From: Firmicutes bacterium HGW-Firmicutes-9 | GTDB taxonomy: Bacteria; Bacillota; Clostridia; Christensenellales; CAG-138 | Length of the DNA: 64,000 nt | Assembly (NCBI GenBank): GCA_002841395.1 | Contig: PGZM01000001.1 | Location: forward strand, 62,001-126,000 | Direction: 5' to 3' | Shown: positions 1 through 8,400 of the stretch, piece by piece | How the letters are laid out: each line of letters begins with the position of its first letter | Numbering within the stretch: position 1 is the stretch's first letter | Notes under the pieces: model-generated | Seen by the model: the letters and a program-made list of their open reading frames with translations, nothing else | Database searches by the model: none | Told to the model about the DNA's origin: nothing | Program-made: the position numbers and the translations under genes

Positions 1-565
1 GTTTGTCCCCCGTGGAACCACTTGCGATGAAGCCTGTCGGGCTCCAACCTTCGAACGTATAGCCGTCTCTGGTCGGGTTGGCCAGCGTGATGTCAGCACT
101 CGAGATCGTATAGCTCGTGGGGTTAGAGGCATCATTGACGCCGCCGTTGAGCTCGTAGGTGATGTTGTACTCGATCGGTGCCGACCAGGAAGCCGTGAAG
201 GTCTTGTCACCGGTTGAGTTGTTCAAGATCTTATCGGAAGGCGACCAGTTCAGGAAATTGTATCCTGCGCGGGTCGGATCCTGTAGGGTGATCGTGGGAT
301 CATTATAGGTATAGGTCGACGGGTTACTCGGGTGATTGACACCGCCGTTGAGCTCGTAGGAGATGTTGTAACTCGTCAGTTCCCAACTCGCGGTAAAGCT
401 AAGATTTCCGGTCGTACCCTTTTCGATGGTCACATCGGAGGGAGTCCATCCGGTGAATGTATAACCCAATTTGGTCGGGTTCTGCAGCGTAAACGTCGGC
501 GTTACCTTTGTATAGGTAGTGGGGTTCGCCGGGTTGTTTGTACCACCGATTAAGTAGTAGGTGAT
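1..565 (-). repeat. Tandem InlB B-type repeat units (~67 codons each, at least two full and one partial)
   Basis: YYLIGGTNNPANPTTYTKVTPTFTLQNPTKLGYTFTGWTPSD.. / YELNGGVNHPSNPSTYTYNDPTITLQDPTRAGYNFLNWSPSD.. / YELNGGVNDASNPTSYTISSADITLANPTRDGYTFEGWSPTG.. Confidence 0.85.
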
Positions 566-1357
566 GTAGTACGTACGAGAATACACGAATGTGATCACGT
601 TGCTGCCGAAATCAAGGGTAATCGACTGAGGGCTGTTCGAGATCAGCGTGTAACCTGAAATCGAAATGGCAGAAGCAGTGACTGTTTGTCCAACGTGCCC
701 GTCGTCTTCGTAGGGGTCGTGCAGTTGTGCACCTGCGTCATCTACATAACGCACGGTGTAATCGACGTCGATACTATCCTTTAAATGGATGTAAACGTTG
801 TAGACCGTCGGATCGGAAGAGGACAAGAGCTGTACAGTTCCGTTGCCGGTCATCTGGCTGTTTGTGATAAATGAAGATTTTCCGGCGAGTGCAAATCCCG
901 TGTCTGTCTGCAAGAGATTGACAAGGGCTCTGTTGGTCACAGCCGAGTAGGCTGTAATCTTTTCGCTGGTCAGCGGGGACATCACATAATGCTGTAAGAG
1001 ATTGGAAGTGTTATTTCCAATATAGATCCAGATATGTAGTTCTACCGCTTTATAAACTGCGGTAACGGTCAAGTTGCTCGTCACGGCTGAGAAATCAGTG
1101 TCCCATCCGTCTGCAACGTAGCCATTCCGCTCGGGGTGTGCGGGTGCGGTGGCTGCCTGACCTTCCTCCACTGAAACAGTGGAAATAAACGTTCCATCAA
1201 AATCCTGGAACGTGACATCATAATATGTAGGAGACAGTACGGTGTCTCCACCTTCTCCTTCACCAACAGCGGCCAGCGCCTGTGTGGGGAACAGAGAGAA
1301 AACGAGCATAAAGCTAAGCACAACGCTAATAGCTTTTGTAAGACGTGACCCTTTCAT
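1..1357 (-). CDS. Secreted/cell-surface protein with InlB B-type (Flg_new / Listeria-Bacteroides) repeats, C-terminus truncated by window edge
   Basis: Reading minus from ATG at 1357: MKGSRLTKAISVVLSFMLVFSLFPTQALAAVGEGEGG... (signal peptide, AxA site), then YDVTFQDFDGTFISTVSVEEGQAATAPAHPERNGYVADGW and repeated YELNGGVN..NP..YT...TLxxPTRxGYxFxxWSPS units; open to base 1. GGAGG RBS just upstream. Absent from ORF track because it has no stop in the window. Confidence 0.9.
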   Translation of the reverse strand, partial: MKGSRLTKAISVVLSFMLVFSLFPTQALAAVGEGEGGDTVLSPTYYDVTFQDFDGTFISTVSVEEGQAATAPAHPERNGYVADGWDTDFSAVTSNLTVTAVYKAVELHIWIYIGNNTSNLLQHYVMSPLTSEKITAYSAVTNRALVNLLQTDTGFALAGKSSFITNSQMTGNGTVQLLSSSDPTVYNVYIHLKDSIDVDYTVRYVDDAGAQLHDPYEDDGHVGQTVTASAISISGYTLISNSPQSITLDFGSNVITFVYSRTYYITYYLIGGTNNPANPTTYTKVTPTFTLQNPTKLGYTFTGWTPSDVTIEKGTTGNLSFTASWELTSYNISYELNGGVNHPSNPSTYTYNDPTITLQDPTRAGYNFLNWSPSDKILNNSTGDKTFTASWSAPIEYNITYELNGGVNDASNPTSYTISSADITLANPTRDGYTFEGWSPTGFIASGSTGDK

Positions 1358-2043
1358 GGTTTTATCCTCCTTGTAATAACAAGAGCACTTATGAGAACTC
1401 TGTATGCTACTATAATATGAACAAATAGTTACATCGCCGTTGCTTTCTTAAAAAAAGTAACAGTATTTTTGGGTTTTTTTTCAAAAAGCGGGGCTGTATT
1501 TCTAGTTTTCTTAATATTTCCGTAGTTTTGTCGCATTTAAGTTGCCACTTCGCGAAAAACTCAGTAATCAATGGCTTTCTTGTAACTTAGTCACCATGTG
1601 TAGCCTTACAAATCTGCTATTTAAGAATACTGCTAAAATGAGTAATTATACGATGAGTACACGAGTTGCGATTCTTATGGCATTTCTTAAAAGAAGCAGA
1701 TCATTACGGAGCTCGATTTCATACAGTAAATCGCACAATAGAGTGCTGTTTGCGTAACGATTATGTAACAAAGACCCATTAGTGCTGGATCGAGGATGTG
1801 CTGCTTTGAAGGTAAACGCGATATGAAATGAAAAACACCACGCGTGGTATGGATTTTGCGATACAAATTTGAGGATGCCGATGAGAAGAGGACGCGAATT
1901 CTCAAAATAGTCATCCGTCAGTCGATTGTTCGGTCAAGTACCCCACATGGTAATACATGAGTTTGCTTTTGATACAGAAGCATGATGTACATGTTTCGCA
2001 ATGAATAGCTTTCATCAAGCAACAAACTGTAACAGCAATAAAA

Positions 2044-2068
2044 CACCGTCCGTATAAAACGAACGGTG
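2044..2068 (-). terminator. Intrinsic terminator of the GntR regulator gene
   Basis: Minus: CACCGTTCGT-ttta-ACGGACGGTG followed by TTTTATTG. Confidence 0.7.
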
Positions 2069-2093
2069 CTTTGTTTCTATGTTGTTTATTGGC

Positions 2094-2855
2094 CTATAGT
2101 TCTCCTGTGCTCAGGCCGAGCGTATTGATCACATGGCGGATATGGATGCTCATGGCGCTCTTAGCGCCCGCGCCATCCCGAAGACGCAGGAAGCTGACCA
2201 TATCCCGGTTGTCGTAGATCACGATGTTCTTGAGCGCCTCGATGTTGTCTGACATCTCCATTGCCTCGTTGACCGCAGCGTTGATGATCGGGAACATACG
2301 GATGATGAACTCGTTGTGGGAGGCCGCCGCGATCATCTCGTGGAAGCGTTGATCTTCGTCCGGCCAGTTTCCGTCCGTCCGGACCAGCTCCTCAACATAT
2401 TTTGCCTGCGCGAGAATGCGTTCCAGCTCCTCGTCCGTCGCGCGGAAGCACGCGAGCATCATGCACTGCGGCTCAAACATCAGGCGGATTTCATACATAT
2501 CCGCAAGCCGCGCGTGGCTCAGCGCACCCATGTCGTATTTATTGAACATAGTAAGATCGTCGCTGATAAACGTGCCGCGCCCGCGCTGCACGCTGAGAAT
2601 GCCTTGCGCGATGAGATAATGCACGGCTTCGCGCAGCGTCGTGCGGCTCACGCCGAGGCTCGTCGCAAGCTCGGTTTCGTTCGGTAGCTTATCGCCAGCG
2701 GAGAATTTCTTCTGCAGCACGATCATGTTGTAAAGCTCGGTTGCCGTGCGTTCCGAAAGGCTTCTGTTGTCGCCGGACATGAAGGTCACCTTCTTCTTTT
2801 TATCGGATGGGACATCCTCGGGAAATCTCTGATGACTCGCGGAAAATGCTTTCAA
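2094..2855 (-). CDS. GntR-family (FadR/FCD subfamily) transcriptional regulator; internal start at 2780 possible
   Basis: N-terminal wHTH (..YNMIVLQKKFSAGDKLPNETELATSLGVSRTTLREAVHYLIAQGILSVQRGRGTFI) plus helical FCD-like effector domain. Confidence 0.88.
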   Translation of the reverse strand: MKAFSASHQRFPEDVPSDKKKKVTFMSGDNRSLSERTATELYNMIVLQKKFSAGDKLPNETELATSLGVSRTTLREAVHYLIAQGILSVQRGRGTFISDDLTMFNKYDMGALSHARLADMYEIRLMFEPQCMMLACFRATDEELERILAQAKYVEELVRTDGNWPDEDQRFHEMIAAASHNEFIIRMFPIINAAVNEAMEMSDNIEALKNIVIYDNRDMVSFLRLRDGAGAKSAMSIHIRHVINTLGLSTGEL

Positions 2856-2966
2856 ACATCATACATCATATATTTTCGTCTTACAAGTCAGCAGAGGCTG
2901 TTTTGGCTTGACATCATATGACTGATTTAGTAGTATGATGTCGTATCAAGACGTTATACATCATAC
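2856..2966. promoter_or_regulatory. Cluster of ATCATA/TATGAT operator-like motifs in the GntR-buk divergent promoter
   Basis: ACATCATACATCATA (2856-2870), ACATCATAT (2911-2919), AGTATGATGTCGTAT (2932-2946), ATACATCATAC (2956-2966). Confidence 0.6.
2908..2936 (+). promoter_or_regulatory. Sigma-A-type promoter for buk operon
   Basis: TTGACA (2908-2913), 17-nt spacer, TAGTAT (2931-2936), overlapping the operator-like motifs. Confidence 0.6.
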
Positions 2967-3063
2967 AACGAGCCATTCAACAGACAATGCGATTTTACAA
3001 TTCAGCTCATGGAAAGACAGAACAAACTGACGATTATATACGCACCAGAAAGGAACACGAGGG

Positions 3064-4134
3064 ATGAACAGGAGAATCCTCGCGATCAACCCGGGCTCTT
3101 CCACAACCAAACTCGCGGTCTATGAGGGCGAAACGCCCTTGTTTGAGGAATCCATCGAGCACAACGGCAGCGCGATTGCCTACAGCACCGATCCCGAAGG
3201 CGCACTCGCGTTTCGCATGAAGCATATCCTCTCCGCGCTCGAAGCGCACGAAGTATCGCTTGATTCGCTCGACGCGGTGATCGGCCGCGGCGGCATGCTG
3301 CATCCGATTCCCGGCGGCGTCTACACGGTCAACGAGCGGATGCTTGAGGACTTAATGAGTGTACGATATGGCGACCATGCCTCCAACATGGGCGCAATGC
3401 TCGCAAACCAGATTGGCAAACTACAGCACATTCCTGCCCTGATTGCGGATCCCGTCGTAACCGACGAGCTCTGCCCGCTCGCCCGGCTATCCGGTCATCC
3501 GGAGATCAGCCGGGCTTCTGTATTTCACGCGCTGAATCAGAAGGCGAAGGCGCGCAGATTTTGCGCCGAACGCGGTCTGAAATACGACGAGGTCAACCTG
3601 ATCATCGCGCATATCGGCGGCGGTGCGACCATCGGCGCGCATGAAAAAGGGCGTGTGGTGGACGTGAACGATGGCCTTTGCGGAGAAGGACCCTACAGCG
3701 CGCAAAGATGCGGCGGCTTACCGACCAACTCCGCGTTGCGCCTCATGGAGCGGGAGCAGCTCTCCGCTACCGCAATGCTCAAAAAGCTCACCACCAAAGG
3801 CGGACTGATCGCATATCTGGGCACCGACGACGGCAAGGAAGTCAGCCGCCGTGCGCAGAACGGGGATGAGAACGCCCGGTTTGTCTTCGAGGGGATGGCC
3901 TATCAGGTCGCGAAAGAGATCGGCGCGTGCGCGGCGGTTCTCAAAGGCGACGTGCAGGCGATCATCCTCACGGGCGGGTTCGCGCGGGACAAGATGTTTA
4001 CGGGCTGGATCGCGGAGCGGACGAAGTTTATCGCCGAGATTGTGGTTATGCCCGGCGAGGACGAGCAGCAGGCGCTCTGCGCGGCGGCGCTGCGCGTGTT
4101 GACGGGAGAAGAACAGCCTCTGATTTACGCGTAA
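3064..4134 (+). CDS. buk: Butyrate kinase (ASKHA carboxylate kinase)
   Basis: MNRRILAINPGSSTTKLAVYEGE..; HIGGGATIGAHEKGRVVDVNDGLCGEGPYSAQRCGGLP; ILTGGFARDK, characteristic of Buk. Confidence 0.93.
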   Translation: MNRRILAINPGSSTTKLAVYEGETPLFEESIEHNGSAIAYSTDPEGALAFRMKHILSALEAHEVSLDSLDAVIGRGGMLHPIPGGVYTVNERMLEDLMSVRYGDHASNMGAMLANQIGKLQHIPALIADPVVTDELCPLARLSGHPEISRASVFHALNQKAKARRFCAERGLKYDEVNLIIAHIGGGATIGAHEKGRVVDVNDGLCGEGPYSAQRCGGLPTNSALRLMEREQLSATAMLKKLTTKGGLIAYLGTDDGKEVSRRAQNGDENARFVFEGMAYQVAKEIGACAAVLKGDVQAIILTGGFARDKMFTGWIAERTKFIAEIVVMPGEDEQQALCAAALRVLTGEEQPLIYA

Positions 4135-4160
4135 GATTTGGCGCAACGGACGGGAGAGTT

Positions 4161-4817
4161 ATGAACGATCACCTGACCATCGTCACAGGTCACTACGGCA
4201 GCGGGAAGACCGAGTTTGCCGTGAACCTCGCCTTCCGCCTCAAGCGGGAGGGAAACGCGGTTACCCTTGCGGATCTCGACATCGTAAATCCATACTTCTG
4301 CTCTCGTGAGCGGAAGGAAGAGATGACGAGCCAGGGTATTCGCGTAATCGTCTCCAAGGGTGCAGACTCCGATTTGCCAGCCATCAACCCTGAAGTATAT
4401 GCGCTGTTTGAAGCGGGCGTATGCGGCATTATCGATGCGGGTGGCGACGCGGTTGGCGCGCAGGCGCTCGGCAGGTTTTCGCAGAAGATCAAATGCATTC
4501 CGTACGAGCTACTATGCGTGGTAAATTTCAACCGGCCTGAGACGAACACGCCGCAGAAGGCCGAAGCGTATTTGCGGCAGATCGAGTACAGTTCACGTCT
4601 GAATGCAACTGGACTCGTCAACAACACACACCTCGATCACCAAACTACCACACATGATATATTGCGCGGCGCGGAGTTGATCGAAGAATTATCGAAGATA
4701 ACGCGCGTTCCCGTGAAATATCACATGTTTGAAGAGCGGTTTTCTGGGCGGCTGGAACTGCCGCAGGCGCAGCAGTTCCCGATGCAGCTATACATGAAAA
4801 AGCCCTGGGAGTTCTAG
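4161..4817 (+). CDS. P-loop ATPase (CobQ/MinD/ParA-like) associated with 2-oxoacid ferredoxin oxidoreductase
   Basis: ATG at 4161: MNDHLTIVTGHYGSGKTEFAVNLAFRLKREGNAVTLADLDIVNPYF; Walker A GHYGSGKT. ORF-track start 3927 overlaps buk and is unlikely. Confidence 0.82.
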   Translation: MNDHLTIVTGHYGSGKTEFAVNLAFRLKREGNAVTLADLDIVNPYFCSRERKEEMTSQGIRVIVSKGADSDLPAINPEVYALFEAGVCGIIDAGGDAVGAQALGRFSQKIKCIPYELLCVVNFNRPETNTPQKAEAYLRQIEYSSRLNATGLVNNTHLDHQTTTHDILRGAELIEELSKITRVPVKYHMFEERFSGRLELPQAQQFPMQLYMKKPWEF

Positions 4818-4870
4818 ACGAAGGATTGTATCCGCTACAGATCTTAAGAAGCTAGAAGAAAGTATAAGAG

Positions 4871-5089
4871 GTGATTCGATTGGCTGGTAAAGTCACGTTT
4901 CGAGAAGAACGCTGCAAGGGCTGCGAACTCTGCGTTGCCGTTTGCCCGAAGCACATCATCGTGATGCGTCCTGCCACGAACGCAAAGGGCTACCATCCCG
5001 CGACGGTGGAGCGCATGGAAGAATGCACTGGCTGCGCAAGCTGCGCGCGGATGTGTCCGGACAGCGTCATCACCGTGGAAAGGGGCTGA
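4871..5089 (+). CDS. 2x[4Fe-4S] ferredoxin, delta subunit of 2-oxoacid:ferredoxin oxidoreductase
   Basis: CKGCELCVAVCP ... CTGCASCARMCP. Confidence 0.88.
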   Translation: MIRLAGKVTFREERCKGCELCVAVCPKHIIVMRPATNAKGYHPATVERMEECTGCASCARMCPDSVITVERG

Positions 5090-5093
5090 GCGT

Positions 5094-6158
5094 ATGGCAA
5101 AGGAATTATGGAAGGGTAACGAGGCGGTTGCGGAGGCAGCAATCCGCGCGGGCTGCCGCTATTTCTTCGGCTATCCGATCACCCCGCAAAACGAGATTCC
5201 CGAATATTTCTCCCGCCACATGCCGGAGCATGGCGGAGTGTTTCTGCAGGCCGAAAGTGAAGTCGCCGCGATCAACATGACCTACGGTGCGGCCGGCAGC
5301 GGCGCGCGGGTCATGACGTCCTCCTCCTCGCCGGGCATCAGCCTCAAACAGGAAGGCATCTCCTATATCGCAGGCGCGGAACTGCCGGTCGTGATCGTGA
5401 ACATGATGCGCGGCGGCCCCGGCCTCGGCAGCATCGCGCCCGGTCAGGCGGACTATTTTCAGGCGACGCGCGGCGGCGGCAACGGAGACTATCGCACGGT
5501 AACGCTCGCGCCAGCAACCATTCAGGAGATGACAGATCTGACGCAGGAAGCGTTTGATATCGCGGACCTCTATCGCATCCCCGTGCTGATCCTTGCGGAC
5601 GGTATGATCGGGCAGATGATGGAAGCGGTCGAGTGGAAGAAACCCAGGGCGCGCAAGCTCCCCGCAAAGGATTGGGCGACCGACGGCACGAAAGGCAAGC
5701 GGGAACACAACATCGTCAACTCGCTGTTCATCGATCCCAAGGACTGCTCGGCGCATAACATCCGCCTGCAGCAGAAACACGACAAGATCACACAGAACGA
5801 AATTCGTTATGAAGAGTATCTGACAGACGATGCCGAGGTACTGTTTGTGGCCTATGGCACGACCGCGCGCATCTGCCAGTCCGCCGCGCTGAAGCTTCGC
5901 GAAGCCGGCGTGAAGGCGGGCGTCTTTCGCCCGATCTCGCTCTGGCCATATCCCGAGAAAGAACTCTACGCCTGCGCCAACCGTGGCAGCGTGAAGACCG
6001 TCGTCTGCGCGGAGATGAGCATGGGGCAGATGATCGACGACGTGAAGATCGCGCTCAACGGCACCAAGCCCATTCGCTTCTTCGGCACGGGCGGCGGAAC
6101 ATTCCCGACCCCAGCGGAACTCATGAATGTCGCGCGCGCAGCGCTCGAGGAGGTGTAA
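5094..6158 (+). CDS. 2-oxoacid:ferredoxin oxidoreductase alpha subunit (Vor/Kor type)
   Basis: AKELWKGNEAVAEAAIRAGCRYFFGYPITPQNEIPEY..SSSSPGISLKQEGISYIAGAELP. Confidence 0.92.
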   Translation: MAKELWKGNEAVAEAAIRAGCRYFFGYPITPQNEIPEYFSRHMPEHGGVFLQAESEVAAINMTYGAAGSGARVMTSSSSPGISLKQEGISYIAGAELPVVIVNMMRGGPGLGSIAPGQADYFQATRGGGNGDYRTVTLAPATIQEMTDLTQEAFDIADLYRIPVLILADGMIGQMMEAVEWKKPRARKLPAKDWATDGTKGKREHNIVNSLFIDPKDCSAHNIRLQQKHDKITQNEIRYEEYLTDDAEVLFVAYGTTARICQSAALKLREAGVKAGVFRPISLWPYPEKELYACANRGSVKTVVCAEMSMGQMIDDVKIALNGTKPIRFFGTGGGTFPTPAELMNVARAALEEV

Positions 6159-6162
6159 GGCA

Positions 6163-6924
6163 ATGGCAATCGTCTATCAGCGCTCCAAGGGCCTGACCGA
6201 AATCGAACAGCATTTTTGCCCGGGTTGCACGCACGGCGTAATCCACAAGCTCGTGGCAGAGGTTTTGGAAGAGCTCGACATCATCGGTTCGACGGTCGGC
6301 GTGGCATCGGTCGGCTGCTCTGCATTTGCATATAACTACTTCTCCTGCGACATGCAGCAGGCGGCGCATGGGCGCGCGCCCGCGGTCGCGACTGGCATCA
6401 AGCGCGTGCATCCAGACCTTGCGGTGTTCACGTATCAGGGCGATGGTGACCTCGCCGCCATCGGCACGGCGGAGATCGTCCATGCCGCGATGCGCGGAGA
6501 GAAGATCACCGCGATCTTCGTCAACAACGCAATCTACGGCATGACAGGCGGCCAGATGGCGCCGACGACCCTGCTGGGTCAAAAGGCGACCACGGCTCCT
6601 CAGGGCAGGAACAAAGAGCAGCACGGTTCGCCGATTCGCATGGCGGAGATGCTTGCAACGCTCGATGGCTGCGCGTATTCCGAGCGCGTGATGGTAACCG
6701 ACCCCGCGAGCATCGCAAGAGCGAAGCGCGCGATCAAAAAGGCATTTACTCTACAGCTTGCCGGTGCAGGTTTTACGATGGTGGAACTACTGTCCACCTG
6801 CCCGACAAACTGGGGACTCTCGCCCATAGAGGCGGTAGGCTGGCTCAAGGAAAATCTTGTGCCGTACTATCCGCTCGGCGTGTACGCAGACAGGTCAGAA
6901 CAAAAGGAGGAGGCAACACGATGA
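6163..6924 (+). CDS. 2-oxoacid:ferredoxin oxidoreductase beta subunit (TPP-binding)
   Basis: HFCPGCTHGVIHKLVAEV..; GDGDLAAIGTAEI.. TPP motif; start ATG 6163 after AGGAGG. Confidence 0.92.
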   Translation: MAIVYQRSKGLTEIEQHFCPGCTHGVIHKLVAEVLEELDIIGSTVGVASVGCSAFAYNYFSCDMQQAAHGRAPAVATGIKRVHPDLAVFTYQGDGDLAAIGTAEIVHAAMRGEKITAIFVNNAIYGMTGGQMAPTTLLGQKATTAPQGRNKEQHGSPIRMAEMLATLDGCAYSERVMVTDPASIARAKRAIKKAFTLQLAGAGFTMVELLSTCPTNWGLSPIEAVGWLKENLVPYYPLGVYADRSEQKEEATR

Positions 6925-7469
6925 CACACGAAATCATCCTTTCGGGATTTGGCGGACAAGGCATTATGGCGATGGGCAAGATGCTCGCGGAAGCGGGTAT
7001 GCAGGAGGGCTTGAGCGTCAACTGGCTGCCGAGCTACGGGCCGGAAGTGCGCGGGGGAACCGCGAACTGCTCCGTCATGCTCAGCAGCGAACCGATCGTT
7101 TCCCCGATCGTGCTGGAACCTACCGAGATTATCGTGATGAACAAACCTTCGCTTTTGCGCTTTGAGCCGCAGTTAAAGAGCGGCGGAGTTGCGTTCATCA
7201 ACAGCAGCATCATCGAAATTCCGGCGACTCGCCGCGATATCAGCGCGTTCTATGTGCCGTGTCTCGATATTGCGCAGGAGCTCGGCAATCCTAGAGCTGC
7301 CAACATGGTCATGCTCGGCGCATATATCGAGGTCACCCAGTGCGTGCAGCAAAAGACGGTGGAGAAGATGCTTTCGCACCTGTTTACGGGAGCAAAGGCA
7401 AATCTCGTTGCGCTCAACAAAGAGGCGCTCCGCCGGGGAGCAACGTGCATCCTGAAAGCCGCTTCCTGA
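6921..7469 (+). CDS. 2-oxoacid:ferredoxin oxidoreductase gamma subunit
   Basis: MTHEIILSGFGGQGIMAMGKMLAEAG..LPSYGPEVRGGTANCSV; 4-nt overlap with beta subunit. Confidence 0.92.
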   Translation: MTHEIILSGFGGQGIMAMGKMLAEAGMQEGLSVNWLPSYGPEVRGGTANCSVMLSSEPIVSPIVLEPTEIIVMNKPSLLRFEPQLKSGGVAFINSSIIEIPATRRDISAFYVPCLDIAQELGNPRAANMVMLGAYIEVTQCVQQKTVEKMLSHLFTGAKANLVALNKEALRRGATCILKAAS

Positions 7470-7505
7470 GCCTAGTTTTCAGAACAGAAAAATCGCGACA
7501 CAATC

Positions 7506-7537
7506 AAAAAGCACACTCGATCAGGAGTGTGCTTTTT
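7506..7537 (+). terminator. Intrinsic terminator of buk-kor operon, possibly bidirectional
   Basis: AAAAAGCACACTC-gatcag-GAGTGTGCTTTTT. Confidence 0.85.
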
Positions 7538-7549
7538 GTTTTTTCGTTA

Positions 7550-8260
7550 TTAAGTCAGATACAGAATGCAAACGAGCTCTTGCAGCGTGTCGCCCTGCTT
7601 GCGATAGGCGATAAAGTGATAGCCATCCAGCGTGTCCTCAAATTTGTCGCCGACCTTCTTGAGTCGCTGCGCTTCTTCCGTCCAGAAACGGATGGACGTT
7701 TGCTGCAACTTGTCTTTCGCGTCGCTGGCGGGAAGCAGGTCTAAGAGCAGAGCGGGAATCACCTCGTCGTTGGCGGTGGCAAGAGATTCAGAAGCTTCTG
7801 CAAGGCGCTTTTCAATATCACTCTTGGGATTACCCTGAAAAACCTCCGGCAGTTGGAATGTGATCTCCAGCGAAGAGAGGTCGCCGTTGCGAAGCTCATA
7901 GGTCAGCAGGACTTCGGCTTGCTCGGATTCGCTCCAGATTAGGGTGTATGTCGTCGGCTTATTGCGTACGGGCGCTGCGGCGTAGAGTTCGCTGCTCAAC
8001 AGGTGCGTTTTGAACACAGATTCCGGAACACCACGCGTGGTAGATGATTCTTCGGGATCATTGGAGGGCGCGGAGGCATCTGCCGACTCGGTTTCTTCAC
8101 TCGTCTGCTTTGAAGCGGTCTCACTCGCTGGCGTTGGCGAAGCATCGGGTGTTTGTGTCGCACTTTCCGCGCGCGAAAGCAGATAGATCACCACGGCGGC
8201 GGCGACGATCAAAACCAGAAAGATGATGTTGGTCAATTCCCGGCGCAAGGTCTGCTTCAT
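7550..8260 (-). CDS. Membrane-anchored extracytoplasmic protein of unknown function
   Basis: N-terminal TM (NIIFLVLIVAAAVVIYLL), Ser/Thr/Glu-rich linker, then a globular domain. Confidence 0.7.
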   Translation of the reverse strand: MKQTLRRELTNIIFLVLIVAAAVVIYLLSRAESATQTPDASPTPASETASKQTSEETESADASAPSNDPEESSTTRGVPESVFKTHLLSSELYAAAPVRNKPTTYTLIWSESEQAEVLLTYELRNGDLSSLEITFQLPEVFQGNPKSDIEKRLAEASESLATANDEVIPALLLDLLPASDAKDKLQQTSIRFWTEEAQRLKKVGDKFEDTLDGYHFIAYRKQGDTLQELVCILYLT

Positions 8261-8284
8261 GCGTTACCTGCCCTAATAAAAAGA

Positions 8285-8310
8285 TGTCGATCACAAAAGT
8301 GCGATCGACA
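8285..8310 (-). terminator. Intrinsic terminator
   Basis: Minus: TGTCGATC-gcacttttgt-GATCGACA followed by TCTTTTTATT. Confidence 0.7.
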
Positions 8311-8400
8311 CCAGTATAGCAGATGTTTGTATTTTTACGATAGAAACTGTCGAAAAAAGGGAATCAGATAGCGATATTTGTCAAATCACTGGAATATTGT

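Noticed and set aside
332-553. 73-aa plus-strand ORF
   Set aside because: Antisense to the InlB-repeat protein; created by the repeats.
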